Shown: positions 54,280 through 64,000 of the stretch, in pieces | Numbering within the stretch: the first letter of the stretch is position 1 | How the letters are laid out: each line of letters opens with the position of its first letter | DNA from: Gremmenia infestans | Lineage: Eukaryota; Ascomycota; Leotiomycetes; Helotiales; Hamatocanthoscyphaceae | Direction: 5' to 3' | Assembly (NCBI GenBank): GCA_032629725.1 | Contig: JAFEVB010000010.1 | Location: 744,001-808,000 of the forward strand | Length of the DNA: 64,000 bases | Program-made: the position numbers and the translations under genes | Notes under the pieces: model-generated | Told to the model about the DNA's origin: nothing | The model's input: the letters and a program-made list of their open reading frames with translations, nothing else | Databases searched by the model: none

Positions 54280-57006
54280 TCATTTTTCTCGTCTCACCAA
54301 CTTCTTCATCCACCTCGGCAAATAATCCCAAGCCCAAGCCCGAGCTTCCACCATCGCAAAAGTCACAGGACCAACAACCCAGTCGCGGGCCAAAGGCTGA
54401 ACGTCCATCTTCGCAAGTAGCGTGGGATTCAGAACCTGAGCCAGAGCTCCCATCTTCGCAAGGAGTCTCTGAGGATAAAGAAGAGTATCGACATCCGATG
54501 CGAAGTTCTCAGAAGCAGCATTGACATGAGACGCCTTCGAATAGTTCACAGCAATGAAAACATCCTGACAGCGTGGATCTGTAGAATACATACTGGAACA
54601 CGGAGGAGGCATTGGCTTTGCGATAGGGACTTCGAGGACAGGCTCAATGATGACAGGGCCAGTGGATTGGTGAACCGCAGATATGATGGTAGAAGTACCA
54701 GTGAATGATGATTGGTTGAAACGATCGATGAGGAAGAAGGCTAGGCAGGCAATGATGAAAAAGATCTTGTTTAGCTTAAGGCGCTCAACATTGGCCTTGG
54801 GAGAAGCAACTAGAATGGTAGGCTCGGGAGCAGTAACCGGAACAGCAGGCTTGGGAGACGCAACCAGGACTGGAGGCTCGGGAGAAGCAACCGGGACAGG
54901 AGGCTCGGGAGCAACAACCGGGACAGCAGGCGCAGACTCGCTACGCGGAGTCTTCTTCTCCTCGGGAGCAGCGGTAGGCTTTGGCTTGGGCGGCGCTTGA
55001 CGGCTCTTTCGGAAGGCTTCAGTAGTGGCTTTGCGTAGTCTCTCTGTAGCTGTCTCTCCATATTCGTCCTCGTCATCACTAATCTCAAAGGCAAACCCGC
55101 CCTCTGGGCTGGGTGCTGGTGGAGGGTGGCGATGCTTTGTCTTGGCCCAGTGGCGTTCCTTGGTGAACTTCTCAGCGGCCAATTTGTCTATGGCGATCTG
55201 CTCCTTCAGCTTCAAGTTCTCTGCCTGAATGTCGGAGTGCTTGGTAAGTAGATCATCAAGTCTCCGGTTTGTGTTGCTGAGGTTGGCTTCCAGTCCCTCG
55301 CTCTTGGTTTTCTCAGCTTGGATAATGACTGCCTGTGCACGTTTTTCGCCCTCCAATTGTCTGATTCGCTTGTCCTTCTCGACATTTGCGTCCCGCAAAG
55401 GTTTCTTACTCTTTACTTCAAGCTGTTTCTCTTTTTCTAATCGTCTAACATCCTTCTGCAATCTCCAGATATAATTTCCTCGCCGATCATTCATATCATT
55501 CAACACTTCATTCCTAGTCTCTGCCTCCGTAACGCGTTTGTTCGCAGTCTTGACCTCCTCCTTCGCTCGCCACTTTTGATCTTCGAGAATCGAGTTTCTG
55601 GACTCCATCAAGACAAGTTTCTCTTCGCGAAATCTTACACTATACTTTTCGGACTCAACATCCCACGTAAGGCGACGGATCTTGGTCTCAAGTTCTTCGT
55701 AGCGATACCCTCCCGGTGTCCTCGAAACTTGCTCTGTGAGTCTTTTTATGACAGCACCATTAAGATCGGGTTTTGGGCGCAGCCAAACATTGCGGTTCTC
55801 TAATTGCATCCTGGAAGCAGTCTCTTGCGTCAATCGTGCTTGGTCTTTAACTCGTTGGTCTTGCAGCTCTTGAATTGTAACTTTGTTGTCGTGGTCTCGG
55901 CTGTTGAAATCGCAGATGGCGTCCGCTGATAGTTCAATGTAGGCTGTGACATCCATGCCGGGAGGGAGGTTCATTTTGGTATGCTCGACTGCCTTCTCAA
56001 GTGCACCTTGCACCTTTTGCCATTCTGTGTGACGAGTTGTCATTGCCTGCTCCATTTCCTTTTGCAGACTGCTCATTTGGACTTCAAGTGTGGCCTTTTC
56101 TGCTTGAAGTGTGGTCTTTTCTGCTTGAAGACGATCGATTGGGTTTTTCTGAATTGTTTCAGTATCGACGTAGTCTTCCATATCGATATTCTCCTCCAGT
56201 TCTTTATCTAGCTCGTTCTCTAGCTCCTTTGCTAGCTGATTGTCTTGTAGCTCTTCCTGTAGACGAGCAATATCCTTGTCTCTTTCAACAATCTGGCTTG
56301 AAAACTCAGCAACACGCTTTCTCAGATTCTTAATCAAAAGGTCTTGTTGGTCAATCTTCTTCTGTTTATCGTTTAACTCCGTACCTTGTCCTGGCTTCTC
56401 GACATCTTTCCCCGCCGGTTCAGACTGCGACATCTGACCTCTAGAGGATCCATTCATCGCTACAGGAGTACCACCACCACCACCACCACTGCTGTTCACT
56501 TCGAATTCAAAAGTCGATGCAGGAAATGGAGTGGAAGTGGTGCGTTCTGGCCCCTTTCCTTTGATGTCTGGTCGAGATAAACCTTTGATGCCAAAAACAT
56601 TCTTAGCAGTTGGCTGATTCGTACTTGAACTGGAGGGTTGGTTGAACTGGTTTTGAGAAGATCCTTGCGGAACTTGGGCTGTGGCTGGGACTCCTTTTGA
56701 GGAAGAGCTGAAAGAGGTAGGTCCAGAGCCGCTCATAACGAAAGGAGACGGCTTGTTCTTCTTGGCAGGTATAGGAGCTGGTGTCTGCATATTGCTAAGA
56801 CCCGTGGGGTTTGTGAGGTTGTTGGAGGGTGGCTTTGGTGGTACAGATGCAGGTGGTTGGGGTAAAGTCAAACCAGGTGGTGGTGGGGGCCCGGACGGCG
56901 TCGTCGAGGTAGATTGGGACCAAAGTGTGTTGGGGACACCAAAATTGTATTTACTCTTGAGTACCGCTTTTGCCCTGGATGGGGTGGTTGGTCCAGGAGT
57001 GGCCAT
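54280..57006 (-). CDS. Orphan long coiled-coil protein with internal repeats and one membrane span
   Basis: Single exon, 908 residues, starting M-A-T-P-G-P-T-T-P. Residues 1-210 are Pro/Ser/Thr/Gly-rich with poly-Pro and a five-Gly run. About 215-650 is a long coiled coil. Residues ~700-780 are Pro-rich with five tandem ten-residue units of type V-x-V-A-S-P-E-P-P-V. A single hydrophobic span (F-F-I-I-A-C-L-A-F-F-L-I) is at about 790-803, and ~105 residues follow, with two cysteines in P-P-C-S-S-M and P-R-C-Q-D. The long coil before and a short domain after the span suggest an organelle-tethering or nuclear-envelope-like topology, but I recognise no family. Neighbours of similar build lie at 48902, 52563 and 63627. 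Confidence 0.75.
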   Translation of the reverse strand: MATPGPTTPSRAKAVLKSKYNFGVPNTLWSQSTSTTPSGPPPPPGLTLPQPPASVPPKPPSNNLTNPTGLSNMQTPAPIPAKKNKPSPFVMSGSGPTSFSSSSKGVPATAQVPQGSSQNQFNQPSSSSTNQPTAKNVFGIKGLSRPDIKGKGPERTTSTPFPASTFEFEVNSSGGGGGGTPVAMNGSSRGQMSQSEPAGKDVEKPGQGTELNDKQKKIDQQDLLIKNLRKRVAEFSSQIVERDKDIARLQEELQDNQLAKELENELDKELEENIDMEDYVDTETIQKNPIDRLQAEKTTLQAEKATLEVQMSSLQKEMEQAMTTRHTEWQKVQGALEKAVEHTKMNLPPGMDVTAYIELSADAICDFNSRDHDNKVTIQELQDQRVKDQARLTQETASRMQLENRNVWLRPKPDLNGAVIKRLTEQVSRTPGGYRYEELETKIRRLTWDVESEKYSVRFREEKLVLMESRNSILEDQKWRAKEEVKTANKRVTEAETRNEVLNDMNDRRGNYIWRLQKDVRRLEKEKQLEVKSKKPLRDANVEKDKRIRQLEGEKRAQAVIIQAEKTKSEGLEANLSNTNRRLDDLLTKHSDIQAENLKLKEQIAIDKLAAEKFTKERHWAKTKHRHPPPAPSPEGGFAFEISDDEDEYGETATERLRKATTEAFRKSRQAPPKPKPTAAPEEKKTPRSESAPAVPVVAPEPPVPVASPEPPVLVASPKPAVPVTAPEPTILVASPKANVERLKLNKIFFIIACLAFFLIDRFNQSSFTGTSTIISAVHQSTGPVIIEPVLEVPIAKPMPPPCSSMYSTDPRCQDVFIAVNYSKASHVNAASENFASDVDTLLYPQRLLAKMGALAQVLNPTLLAKMDVQPLARDWVVGPVTFAMVEARAWAWDYLPRWMKKLVRREK
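54803..54930 (-). repeat. 30-base coding tandem repeat
   Basis: About five imperfect copies of a 30-base unit (core on the plus strand GGCTCGGGAGAAGCAACCG) encoding the V-x-V-A-S-P-E-P-P-V repeats. Confidence 0.9.
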
Positions 57007-57651
57007 GTCGAGTATTAGTGACGACAATAGCAATGTATGGTTTCAAGAGTCGGCGCGTAACCGATGAAGGTGTGTTGAGGTTGCAAATTGTTCAGGTGGG
57101 CCTTTGGCATTTAATTCGAAGTTTTTCTAAGCTGACAAAGCAGAGTCTCGAGAACAGCGGATTTTCAAGGTCGCTGCTTCGGATTGAATGGGAGTTTGCT
57201 CTTTCCCCTCTACTGGCACCATCTCGCTTAATTTCATCCTAAAAGGGGTTGCCCCAAAATTTCCTAAAATGGACTTCTGGGGTGGCTTGAACGCGTGTTC
57301 CATCGAACTCCCACCAATTCACAGGTATCTTGCGTAATCTGTTTTTCTGAATGAGTCATTGATTTGACGGTGTGAATGGGATCGACCTACTCCCATATTC
57401 ATTAATTAATGGTGGGTGTAAAAATAGAAGCCACGTGATTTATCTCGAACACTTAAGAGGTGTTTGGTGAAGGATTCACCACATTCAGCAGTCACCAAGA
57501 ATCGCGTATATCTTCCACACTGCCACTCTTGACCCAACAGCCCAACAGCCCAACCCTCAGATATCTATCCATCTTTAGAACTCTGTTCGTCCCCGAAACC
57601 AACAGCATTCAGAGCGACCCTTCTACAATTCTTCGAAGTACAACTGCTGCA
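57007..57651. other. Intergenic, 645 bases
   Basis: Divergent promoter region; a TTAATTAAT string near 57402. Nothing else recognised. Confidence 0.5.
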
Positions 57652-59395
57652 ATGTCTGACCCCACTCCATCCATCGAAGCTCACAAGACTGCGGAGCATC
57701 TTTCGCTATCTTCAACTTCATATCCACCTCAACCCTACCACCAACTCGTATCACAGCGATCTCCAGGAGCCCCTGCCGAGTATGCTTTGCTACACCGCAG
57801 ACTCAAGCTGGATTTCCTGGAGTTAGCTTCTGCGAAGCTCCAGCTGAGGATTAGGAACGCTATCGACAGTCAAGCTGAGGCTGAAGGAGATGTATCCCGA
57901 ATTCTGGCAGAGTATGCCGATCACCGCAATGAAATCAAGAAATCGCAAGAGGCATTCGAGGAGGACGAACAACTTGGTGTGTCACCTGAAGAAGTCAAAG
58001 AGTTCCAGATGTCTGAGCAAGCCATTCAGAGATTCACTTGCGACCCTGTGGCAAATACATTGAAATGGTATACGAGGAGTGCGTTATCAAACGCGGCCAT
58101 CAATCGAGGATCCCTTTCGAGACTGGACGTCAAATACAGTCGCAGATATCTGGACTCAAGCAGACCATGTACTCGCTACTATTTCCAGACGACGAAATCA
58201 AGATTTATATGCAATTACACAATAGGGCCATTCAGTATCTGATGAAATTCCATCCCAAGGCGAAGAATTCCGGGGGTCCAAAGGTAACCTTCAACGCACA
58301 TGAATTGCGGCAGTTGTGTCATCTGTCTGTGTCCACCAAGCTGGCATATCTGACAACAAAAGTGCTCAATCAGATTGCCAAGTACAGAGACGATCCCGAT
58401 TTCACTTTGAGAGACCTCGCAGTCCTCATTTGCAAGTGTGCGAACACTGCAGCCAAAGCAGATGGTGAGGATCCAGTCCTAAAGCTTCCTGGAGATACGT
58501 TGGACGAATTACTCGCGTGGTTTGGTGAGGGGTCTCCAAAGCTTCGGTTCTGGTCATTTGTGATAGCTGAATTGGTGGTAAAGAAGCAGGAGAAGATTTT
58601 CCTATTCTTCGGACAACCTTGTTCACAATTCCTCTTTGTCCTAGTAAGTCCATACAGTAACACGTCTTGTAGAGCATTTGCTAACTTGAATAGTACCTCA
58701 AAGCCCTGCAGATCCCAACCGCATACTTCCATGCGGGCGCCAACGAGATGCAACGTGCGGAAATGACCGCCGGTTTGAATACTGATCCCGCTTCACCAAT
58801 GGTGATGGCAGCAACATTTGCAACCGGCGGACAAGGTCTAAATTGGCAAGCAATGACTCGGAATGTTGGCTTCGTGGACCCACCGATATCCGATGCTCGG
58901 GCTTTACAAGCTATGGGCAGGGTATTCAGACTAGGGCAGAAGAGAGAGGTTCGCCTCATCAGCACCATCACAAAGGACTCTTGGAACGAAGTGCAAGTCA
59001 ATCACGCAATCGGAAAAGCCCTACCGGAGTTGATGGCTATGATACATAGTCCTAGTCTCGAAACCACCAGAAATGCCGATGATGCAGATGAGGAGCCAAA
59101 AGATGTCGAGGATGCGCCAAATGATGATTCCATGGATGTAGATGTTGGTCAACCTTCTGTGCCTCCTCGCAAGGGCCAGAATTTCAAGATCTTGATTCAA
59201 GACAGAGACACGCATCAGATCAGAGAGGCGAATCCCGACGAGGAACACGCATCTCTCTCAGTTACCCAACTACTGGTGACTATTCGCGCTGCCACCACTG
59301 GAGCCACAATGGGAAACGAGAAGGAGGTGTTTAAGAGAATGGGGCTCAATTATTTGGTGATGCTAGGAGCTGAAGGTTGCCTTAATAACCTTTAA
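57652..59395 (+). CDS. SNF2-type helicase C-terminal lobe protein, ATP-binding lobe missing
   Basis: Exons 57652-57976, 58030-58643 and 58694-59395, 546 residues. The first exon is unusual (helical, Gln/Glu-rich). After the 53-base first intron comes a block typical of fungal SNF2-like proteins (L-C-H-L-S-V-S, W-F-G-E-G-S-P-K-L-R-F-W). The helicase C lobe follows: K-I-F-L-F-F-G, then A-T-F-A-T-G-G-Q-G-L-N-W and D-A-R-A-L-Q-A-M-G-R-V-F-R-L-G-Q-K-R-E-V (motifs V and VI with Arg finger). No Walker A (G-x-G-K-T/S) or DEAH box is present, so it should not hydrolyse ATP as it stands. The first intron was inferred from the frame change; its donor GTGTGT and acceptor TTCAG are acceptable but a frameshift is possible. 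Confidence 0.65.
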
Positions 59396-60504
59396 GCAAG
59401 CTCTGCAGACTGCCGGATATACATACATGATATGGATTCATTATCACGCAGTTTACCTCCTCACTCTTTTTCACATCACTCCCCTCTCCAGTATTCTTAT
59501 TTCCTTTGTATTGTGCTTGGAAGAGAAGAGATAGACCGAAGAAAAGAACCTTGCACTCCACCCATCATCAAAACCACCCCGATAATTTCCTCTCTACAGC
59601 ACCGATCAATTAGGTTTTCTGTTTCTCAAAAACTAGACTTCATGTACATAGCCTTAAAGTACTGAATCAAAACATTTCCCAATCAATTATGGTCTAATAA
59701 GTGTTACGAGTGACTGACAAGTTCGAAACCTCTTCTAATACTGAGCCTCCTGCTGCCTTTCCTCTTAGTAGGCTGCTGACATTATCTGACTGGAGGGATG
59801 GTAGGTTGTAACAGTTCCCCAAATCCGCAAGGATTAGTAGGCAACTAATAGTTTATCTTTTAAGTCTCTTGATTTGGTAGGTAGCTATAGCTTATCTCTA
59901 GTAGAAACATACTTGGTGCATTATGTAAGTTGGGGGTATTAATTAAATACTGTAATGTAGGGAGCCACACCTTCAACCCACAATGCGCATCTCCCACATG
60001 TAACGACGTCTACCATAGGACTGCAACAAGTGGATATGATTAAGTGCTTTGTGATTTTAAGGTGTGTTACAAACCTTAGGTTGTCAGTACTGCGGGCATG
60101 AGGCCTCCACTAGGATATAGCTGGCTCCTGCTGCCATTCTTCTTACAATGCAGCCACACCTCAACCCATAAGTACTTCTTAACATGATTCATCCCGGCAA
60201 ATGCGAGGGCGGGGTCAGCCACCAGTAGTAGCCCTTTACAGTCGTGTTATATTTACCGCACCATATTTACAACATACATCTTCTCTCATCACGAGATAAC
60301 AAATCCTACAGCTTCTCAGGCTCCGGCATGAGGGTCTGACGGTCGGGGCGCAGAGGCGCCGAATCATTAATCCCTTCGATACCGCCTTTACATCATGATG
60401 GATCAAAAAATTCTCGTTATTCAATCTCCAAATCCCTCTCTCCTTCATCCTCAAAATTTCATCAAGATTACAACGAGGTTTCGGATACATCATCAATTGC
60501 AACG
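59396..60504. other. Intergenic, 1.1 kb
   Basis: AT-rich. TAGTAGGC words repeat near 59769 and 59840. No gene supported. Confidence 0.5.
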
Positions 60505-61862
60505 ATGGCGTCGAACACATCCTCATCTGATGCGCGTCCTACGTTGCTAAGATTCTCGAAGAAGGACTCCAAACCCCCTGAGTTCGTCAGAACGACTGTG
60601 ACCAACCTGTCGCGATTCCAAGACGGTGTCCCCCCAGCATATTTTGAAAAGTCACCCAGCGAGGTTACCATGGAAAAGCGGTGCGGTCGTCCTTTGCAAA
60701 AACCGATTGGCGGCGCGTACCTAGAATATGATCATTCGTTTGAAACGTATCGTGAGTCTCTACTGCCACTGCTACGTTTACTTTCTGCTAACGTCCTAAA
60801 GCTCACCTGTCTTGCCCGGTCGGATATGCTCGTTTGGCTGACGTTGTCGCCATTGAACCTTACTCGGCATATGACCAATGGTATATGCTGAGTCCAAAGA
60901 AATCTGATATAATGGAGGAGCATGTTGGAATTGAATCTACGCAAGAAAACCTTCGGGAGTGCGAAGCAGTGCAAGTCACATCCTTCATAAACACTAAAGG
61001 AGGACCTCTTGTTGTACTTCCGGTTTGGACTTTTACTTCTAGTTCCCGTTCCAGTCGCCTGACGAACGATATGGTCGAGTCACATCTAGTAGTGGTCGAC
61101 AGGATCGGCATTCCTCACCGCATGGAGTTTGATTCCTTCCCAAATGAGGGTTTGACACGCTCTGCTCAAGTTATAGCAGACCTGACCACGCCTGCCAGTA
61201 TACCCTACTACCAGCAGACCCACATCTCGAAGGAGTTGTCGTCATACTACCGACCGATGGTACACATACAATATTGGCTCCCATGCGATGTATACCAAGC
61301 TTCCGGGATCATGTTGTTCAAAGACGGCCAAAGCCGAGCAATCGCATTCCAGACTCTGCGACAATGGTCTGACATAGAGCCAAAGGAAAAGAGGGATAGA
61401 CTCCTTGCATTCAAAGACATTCCCGGGGTCACGACGCCGCTGTTGGATGTTCACTTTCGCCCAGAACCCGAAGATCTAGGAGGAAGGTTGTCTCCTGATA
61501 GTGCTGCTGTTAAACACCTAGCATTGTTACACTTGGATCCGCCATGCACCGCACAGCCTACCAATCCAGGTGTCGACCCGCGCCATTCCCCGTGGTTTGG
61601 TGACGGAACTATGGGATACGTTAAGCCCCACGATGAGCCCGACATTGGCAGAGTATGGGCAAATCTGAACAAAGCACGTCCTGTTCCTGCGGCTCATGTT
61701 GACCTGCCGAAATCTACATCAATGGACACAAGCGATAAGGATGTGGGCCCCGCGACTCTTCGTATGATTGCTCGAGCTGAAGGACAATCGGATGGTGCGC
61801 GTGCTGGTTTGCGAACGGTGATGACGGGAATGCCACGATGGGGCGACGTCTCGGGACTTTAG
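60505..61862 (+). CDS. Orphan protein of unknown function
   Basis: Exons 60505-60751 and 60802-61862 (GTGAGT..CCTAAAG, with a CTAAC branch site), 435 residues. Globular in composition. Starts M-A-S-N-T-S-S-S-D-A; the middle has D-Q-W-Y-M-L-S-P, V-V-L-P-V-W-T-F-T and S-Y-Y-R-P-M-V-H-I-Q-Y-W, rich in aromatics as in a beta-structured domain; the C-terminus is Pro/Gly/Asp-rich. No signal peptide, no membrane span, no motif I recognise. The clean splice and long open frame make it real. The 3' ~100 residues look disordered. Confidence 0.7.
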
Positions 61863-63626
61863 ACTTTGAAGTCGTGGGATAATTCTCTCGTATGTTACGT
61901 AACTCAATGAGATCCACATCTGCGGATGGTAGTAATTGATGCCAATAGAAGTCCAGTCGTTATGGATCGAGTGACTCTAGGAATGACCAGATACAGGCTC
62001 TGGAAAAACTCTGTCCTATGCATGAGACCTGCATTTAGTACCCCCTGGGTCCCTTGTACGTAGATCATCCTCTGTAGTCGGTGAAGACTCAACATTGGAG
62101 ATAACTAGTCCGTCACCAATTGAGAGACGGAAAATTGTCCATATTTCCATGATATACAAACCGTGAGAAAACTTGCCAACTCAAAGAGAACTTCCCGTCT
62201 AAGTAATGGGGGAAGTTTTGCGAACAATACGGTACTAAAGGCATGTGATAAGCTCAAGCTCGAAGGTCAACTACCTGAAGTAGGAAGAGCCCAGGTGGTA
62301 AGCGTGACTGCTGGTTCTGAAGTAGGAAGGACAACGAAGGAAGACGTGCTAAGACAGGAGAGGGGGGGAGTGACGGGGATCTAGAGCAGAATACCGAGGA
62401 AGGAGAGGCCCTAGCAAACGCAAGAGATGGAAGAGGGTCTTATAATGCCCTAGAGACACCGAAAATTACCTTATCGCCATATATAGCAGACTCTAAAAGC
62501 CAGCTTAGTTAGATATAAGCTCAAGATATCGATCACTCCTGCCACGACTCGTCCACCGGAGGGGGTTGAAAATCACGTGTCCCATTGCCTACTGCTTAAG
62601 GGAAGCCGGCAACTAGAAGACCCCAGGGCAAACAAGGTATTCAAGGCAATTCATCTAATTTGGGAGGACGAATTCTAAAAGAAGACGCTTGATTGACCCA
62701 CCGTAGCACTTCAAAGGTGACGCCACGTGACAGCTTCAATGCATAAGTAGGAATAGATGCAGAGAGGTAGTAGGGGAGGAGAAGATTTCTCGATATGAAA
62801 TTTAGCATGCAATTTACACTTTCAGCGCTTTTCACTCTAATCATTTTACTACCACTTCCATAGACTTGTAATCAAAACTGATAATTAGTATCTTGCGATA
62901 GCTTAAACTAGAATCTTATTAGTAGTGAAACCCTTAAGTTGGGAGGGAATCTTGGTAGCACAGGGTATCACTTCTTACTGTGTGATGTGATATGGATGAC
63001 AAGGGGAAGAGGTTATACCTCTGCATCGCTTAGTCATCCACACATGGGTCACATGACCATACACGTGAATCCATTCTGACAGGGAAAAAGAGGCAGGGGA
63101 TTAGGCAGAGAGTGAGATGTGTCTTATGAATTGATGAGTGACGGGAAAGTGCTACCTCAAGTAAGCGACGAGGTTGCTTGTTAGAGTTAGAAAAGAAGCG
63201 CGAGCGAAAAGAATTCGGAATAGAATCTTTTAAGTATTAAGAATTGGCATGTAAAAAGCAATTGCTTACCTTGATTGATACTTTATCTGTAATGTTAAGG
63301 ACTAACTAATATACTATTTCTGCAGTCAATCTTACAGTCGGTGAGTAAATTAATGAAATAGCTCCTACGGTGCGTGGTAAATGCTAGGATTTTCAAGTGA
63401 GCTCCCGGCTTATTCCGAAGCTTGATTGATTTGAGTCTGATCATAGAAGAAGTCCAAAAAGTACTTGGACATTCATTGCTCATAGCTACTCAATTATGTG
63501 TGACATCATTGAAACTTTCAACTGGAATCCATCCATTCATCTACATCTGTATCCACCACAAGGTTGCCCAAGCTTGACATAATATCGGATCTCCTACTAG
63601 TCCTGAGAATCAATCGATTCTTGTCA
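61863..63626. other. Intergenic, 1.8 kb
   Basis: AT-rich to mixed; only small frames. One of them (62795-62863) is described separately. No complete gene supported. Confidence 0.5.
62795..62863 (+). other. Short signal-peptide-like open frame
   Basis: ATG followed by M-K-F-S-M-Q-F-T-L-S-A-L-F-T-L-I-I-L-L-P-L-P and TAG. It has the shape of a secretion signal with nothing behind it. It could be chance, or the stump of a small secreted-protein gene. Weak evidence. Confidence 0.25.
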
Positions 63627-64000
63627 TTATGTCTGCTTCAACTGGGCGATCTCATTCTCCAAAGCCAGGATCCTCGCAGCAGATGCCTCGATGTAGTAGC
63701 CCACGCCTTCATCTCCAGGACCCTCCAAACCAGTCGTCTGAAGTGCTTTGGTCAGTAAATCAGGCAACTGTATCAGAGAAACCCCAAAAGACTGTTGATT
63801 TTCCTTCCGTGCCTTTTTCTCTTTCAGGTGCTTTGATTCAGGATCGCCCTTGCATCCCGATGCCTTTTCAATGAGATCCGTCTTTTCCTCCGTGAGTTTC
63901 ACGACCATTGATTGAAGCTCCTCAATGCCCTTTTTGGCTCTGCCTAGAAGACCGTTGTGCTCCCTGAGATCTTTCTGTAGGTCTTGATTCTCTTCCTCAT
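63627..64000 (-). CDS. Coiled-coil protein, C-terminal end, partial
   Basis: The frame enters at the right window edge and stops at TAA 63629-63627, giving about 124 residues. It reads as a coiled coil (D-L-R-E-H-N-G-L-L-G-R-A-K-K-G-I-E-E-L) with a Lys-rich middle, ending L-E-N-E-I-A-Q-L-K-Q-T. No membrane span is seen in this part. It resembles the orphan coiled-coil genes to its left in style. Family unknown. Confidence 0.6.
   Translation of the reverse strand, partial: EEENQDLQKDLREHNGLLGRAKKGIEELQSMVVKLTEEKTDLIEKASGCKGDPESKHLKEKKARKENQQSFGVSLIQLPDLLTKALQTTGLEGPGDEGVGYYIEASAARILALENEIAQLKQT

Noticed and set aside
1..64000. tRNA, rRNA, CRISPR arrays and intact transposase or reverse-transcriptase genes
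   Set aside because: Looked for by eye and none found; small RNAs and diverged elements would need tRNAscan/Infernal and repeat searches.

Overview
This window is nuclear DNA of a filamentous ascomycete (Pezizomycotina). The evidence is split genes with short introns (mostly 46-110 bases, GT..AG, often a CTAAC-like branch site just before the acceptor), a Zn2Cys6 regulator, a HET-domain protein, a secreted fungal lipase, an EthD protein and a fungal PEX11/PEX7 set. The class Leotiomycetes is my guess, not something the sequence proves. Exon boundaries are read by eye from splice signals and frame continuity; every complete spliced CDS listed sums to a multiple of three.

Left part (1-9.3 kb): the N-terminal part of a coiled-coil protein leaving the window on the minus strand (possibly Mad1-like); a broken GFA/CENP-V zinc-enzyme remnant; a MATE-like membrane transporter interrupted by in-frame stops; an autoproteolytic S58 (DmpA-like) aminopeptidase; and a conserved fungal protein of unknown role. 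Core housekeeping block (9.7-45.2 kb): mitochondrial DEAD-box helicase (MSS116-like) with an RGG tail, PEX7, an AlkB dioxygenase with CUE and GRF domains, EthD protein, Zn2Cys6 factor, JmjC protein, HSL-type hydrolase, PEX11-type peroxin, CDC45, HET protein, secretory lipase, mitochondrial Obg GTPase (MTG2), a small conserved protein, BFR1, RPB5 and a DHA1 MFS transporter. PEX7/AlkB and BFR1/RPB5 are divergent pairs with short shared promoter regions.

Right part (45.2-64 kb) looks accessory. It holds a decayed protein kinase, a glutathione S-transferase, several orphan coiled-coil and/or single-membrane-span proteins, a decayed coiled-coil gene with many in-frame stops, an SNF2-type protein that kept only the C-terminal helicase lobe, an orphan 435-residue protein and the end of another coiled-coil gene. 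Hairpin-forming inverted repeats sit at 42.4-42.7 kb and 46.7-46.8 kb. The most promising material for novelty is the 48.9-57 kb group of coiled-coil/membrane orphan genes and its broken relative. Four genes or gene remnants are visibly broken (2.2, 2.9-4.95, 45.8 and 51 kb), so gene loss is active here. No tRNA, rRNA or CRISPR array was recognised, and no intact transposon.
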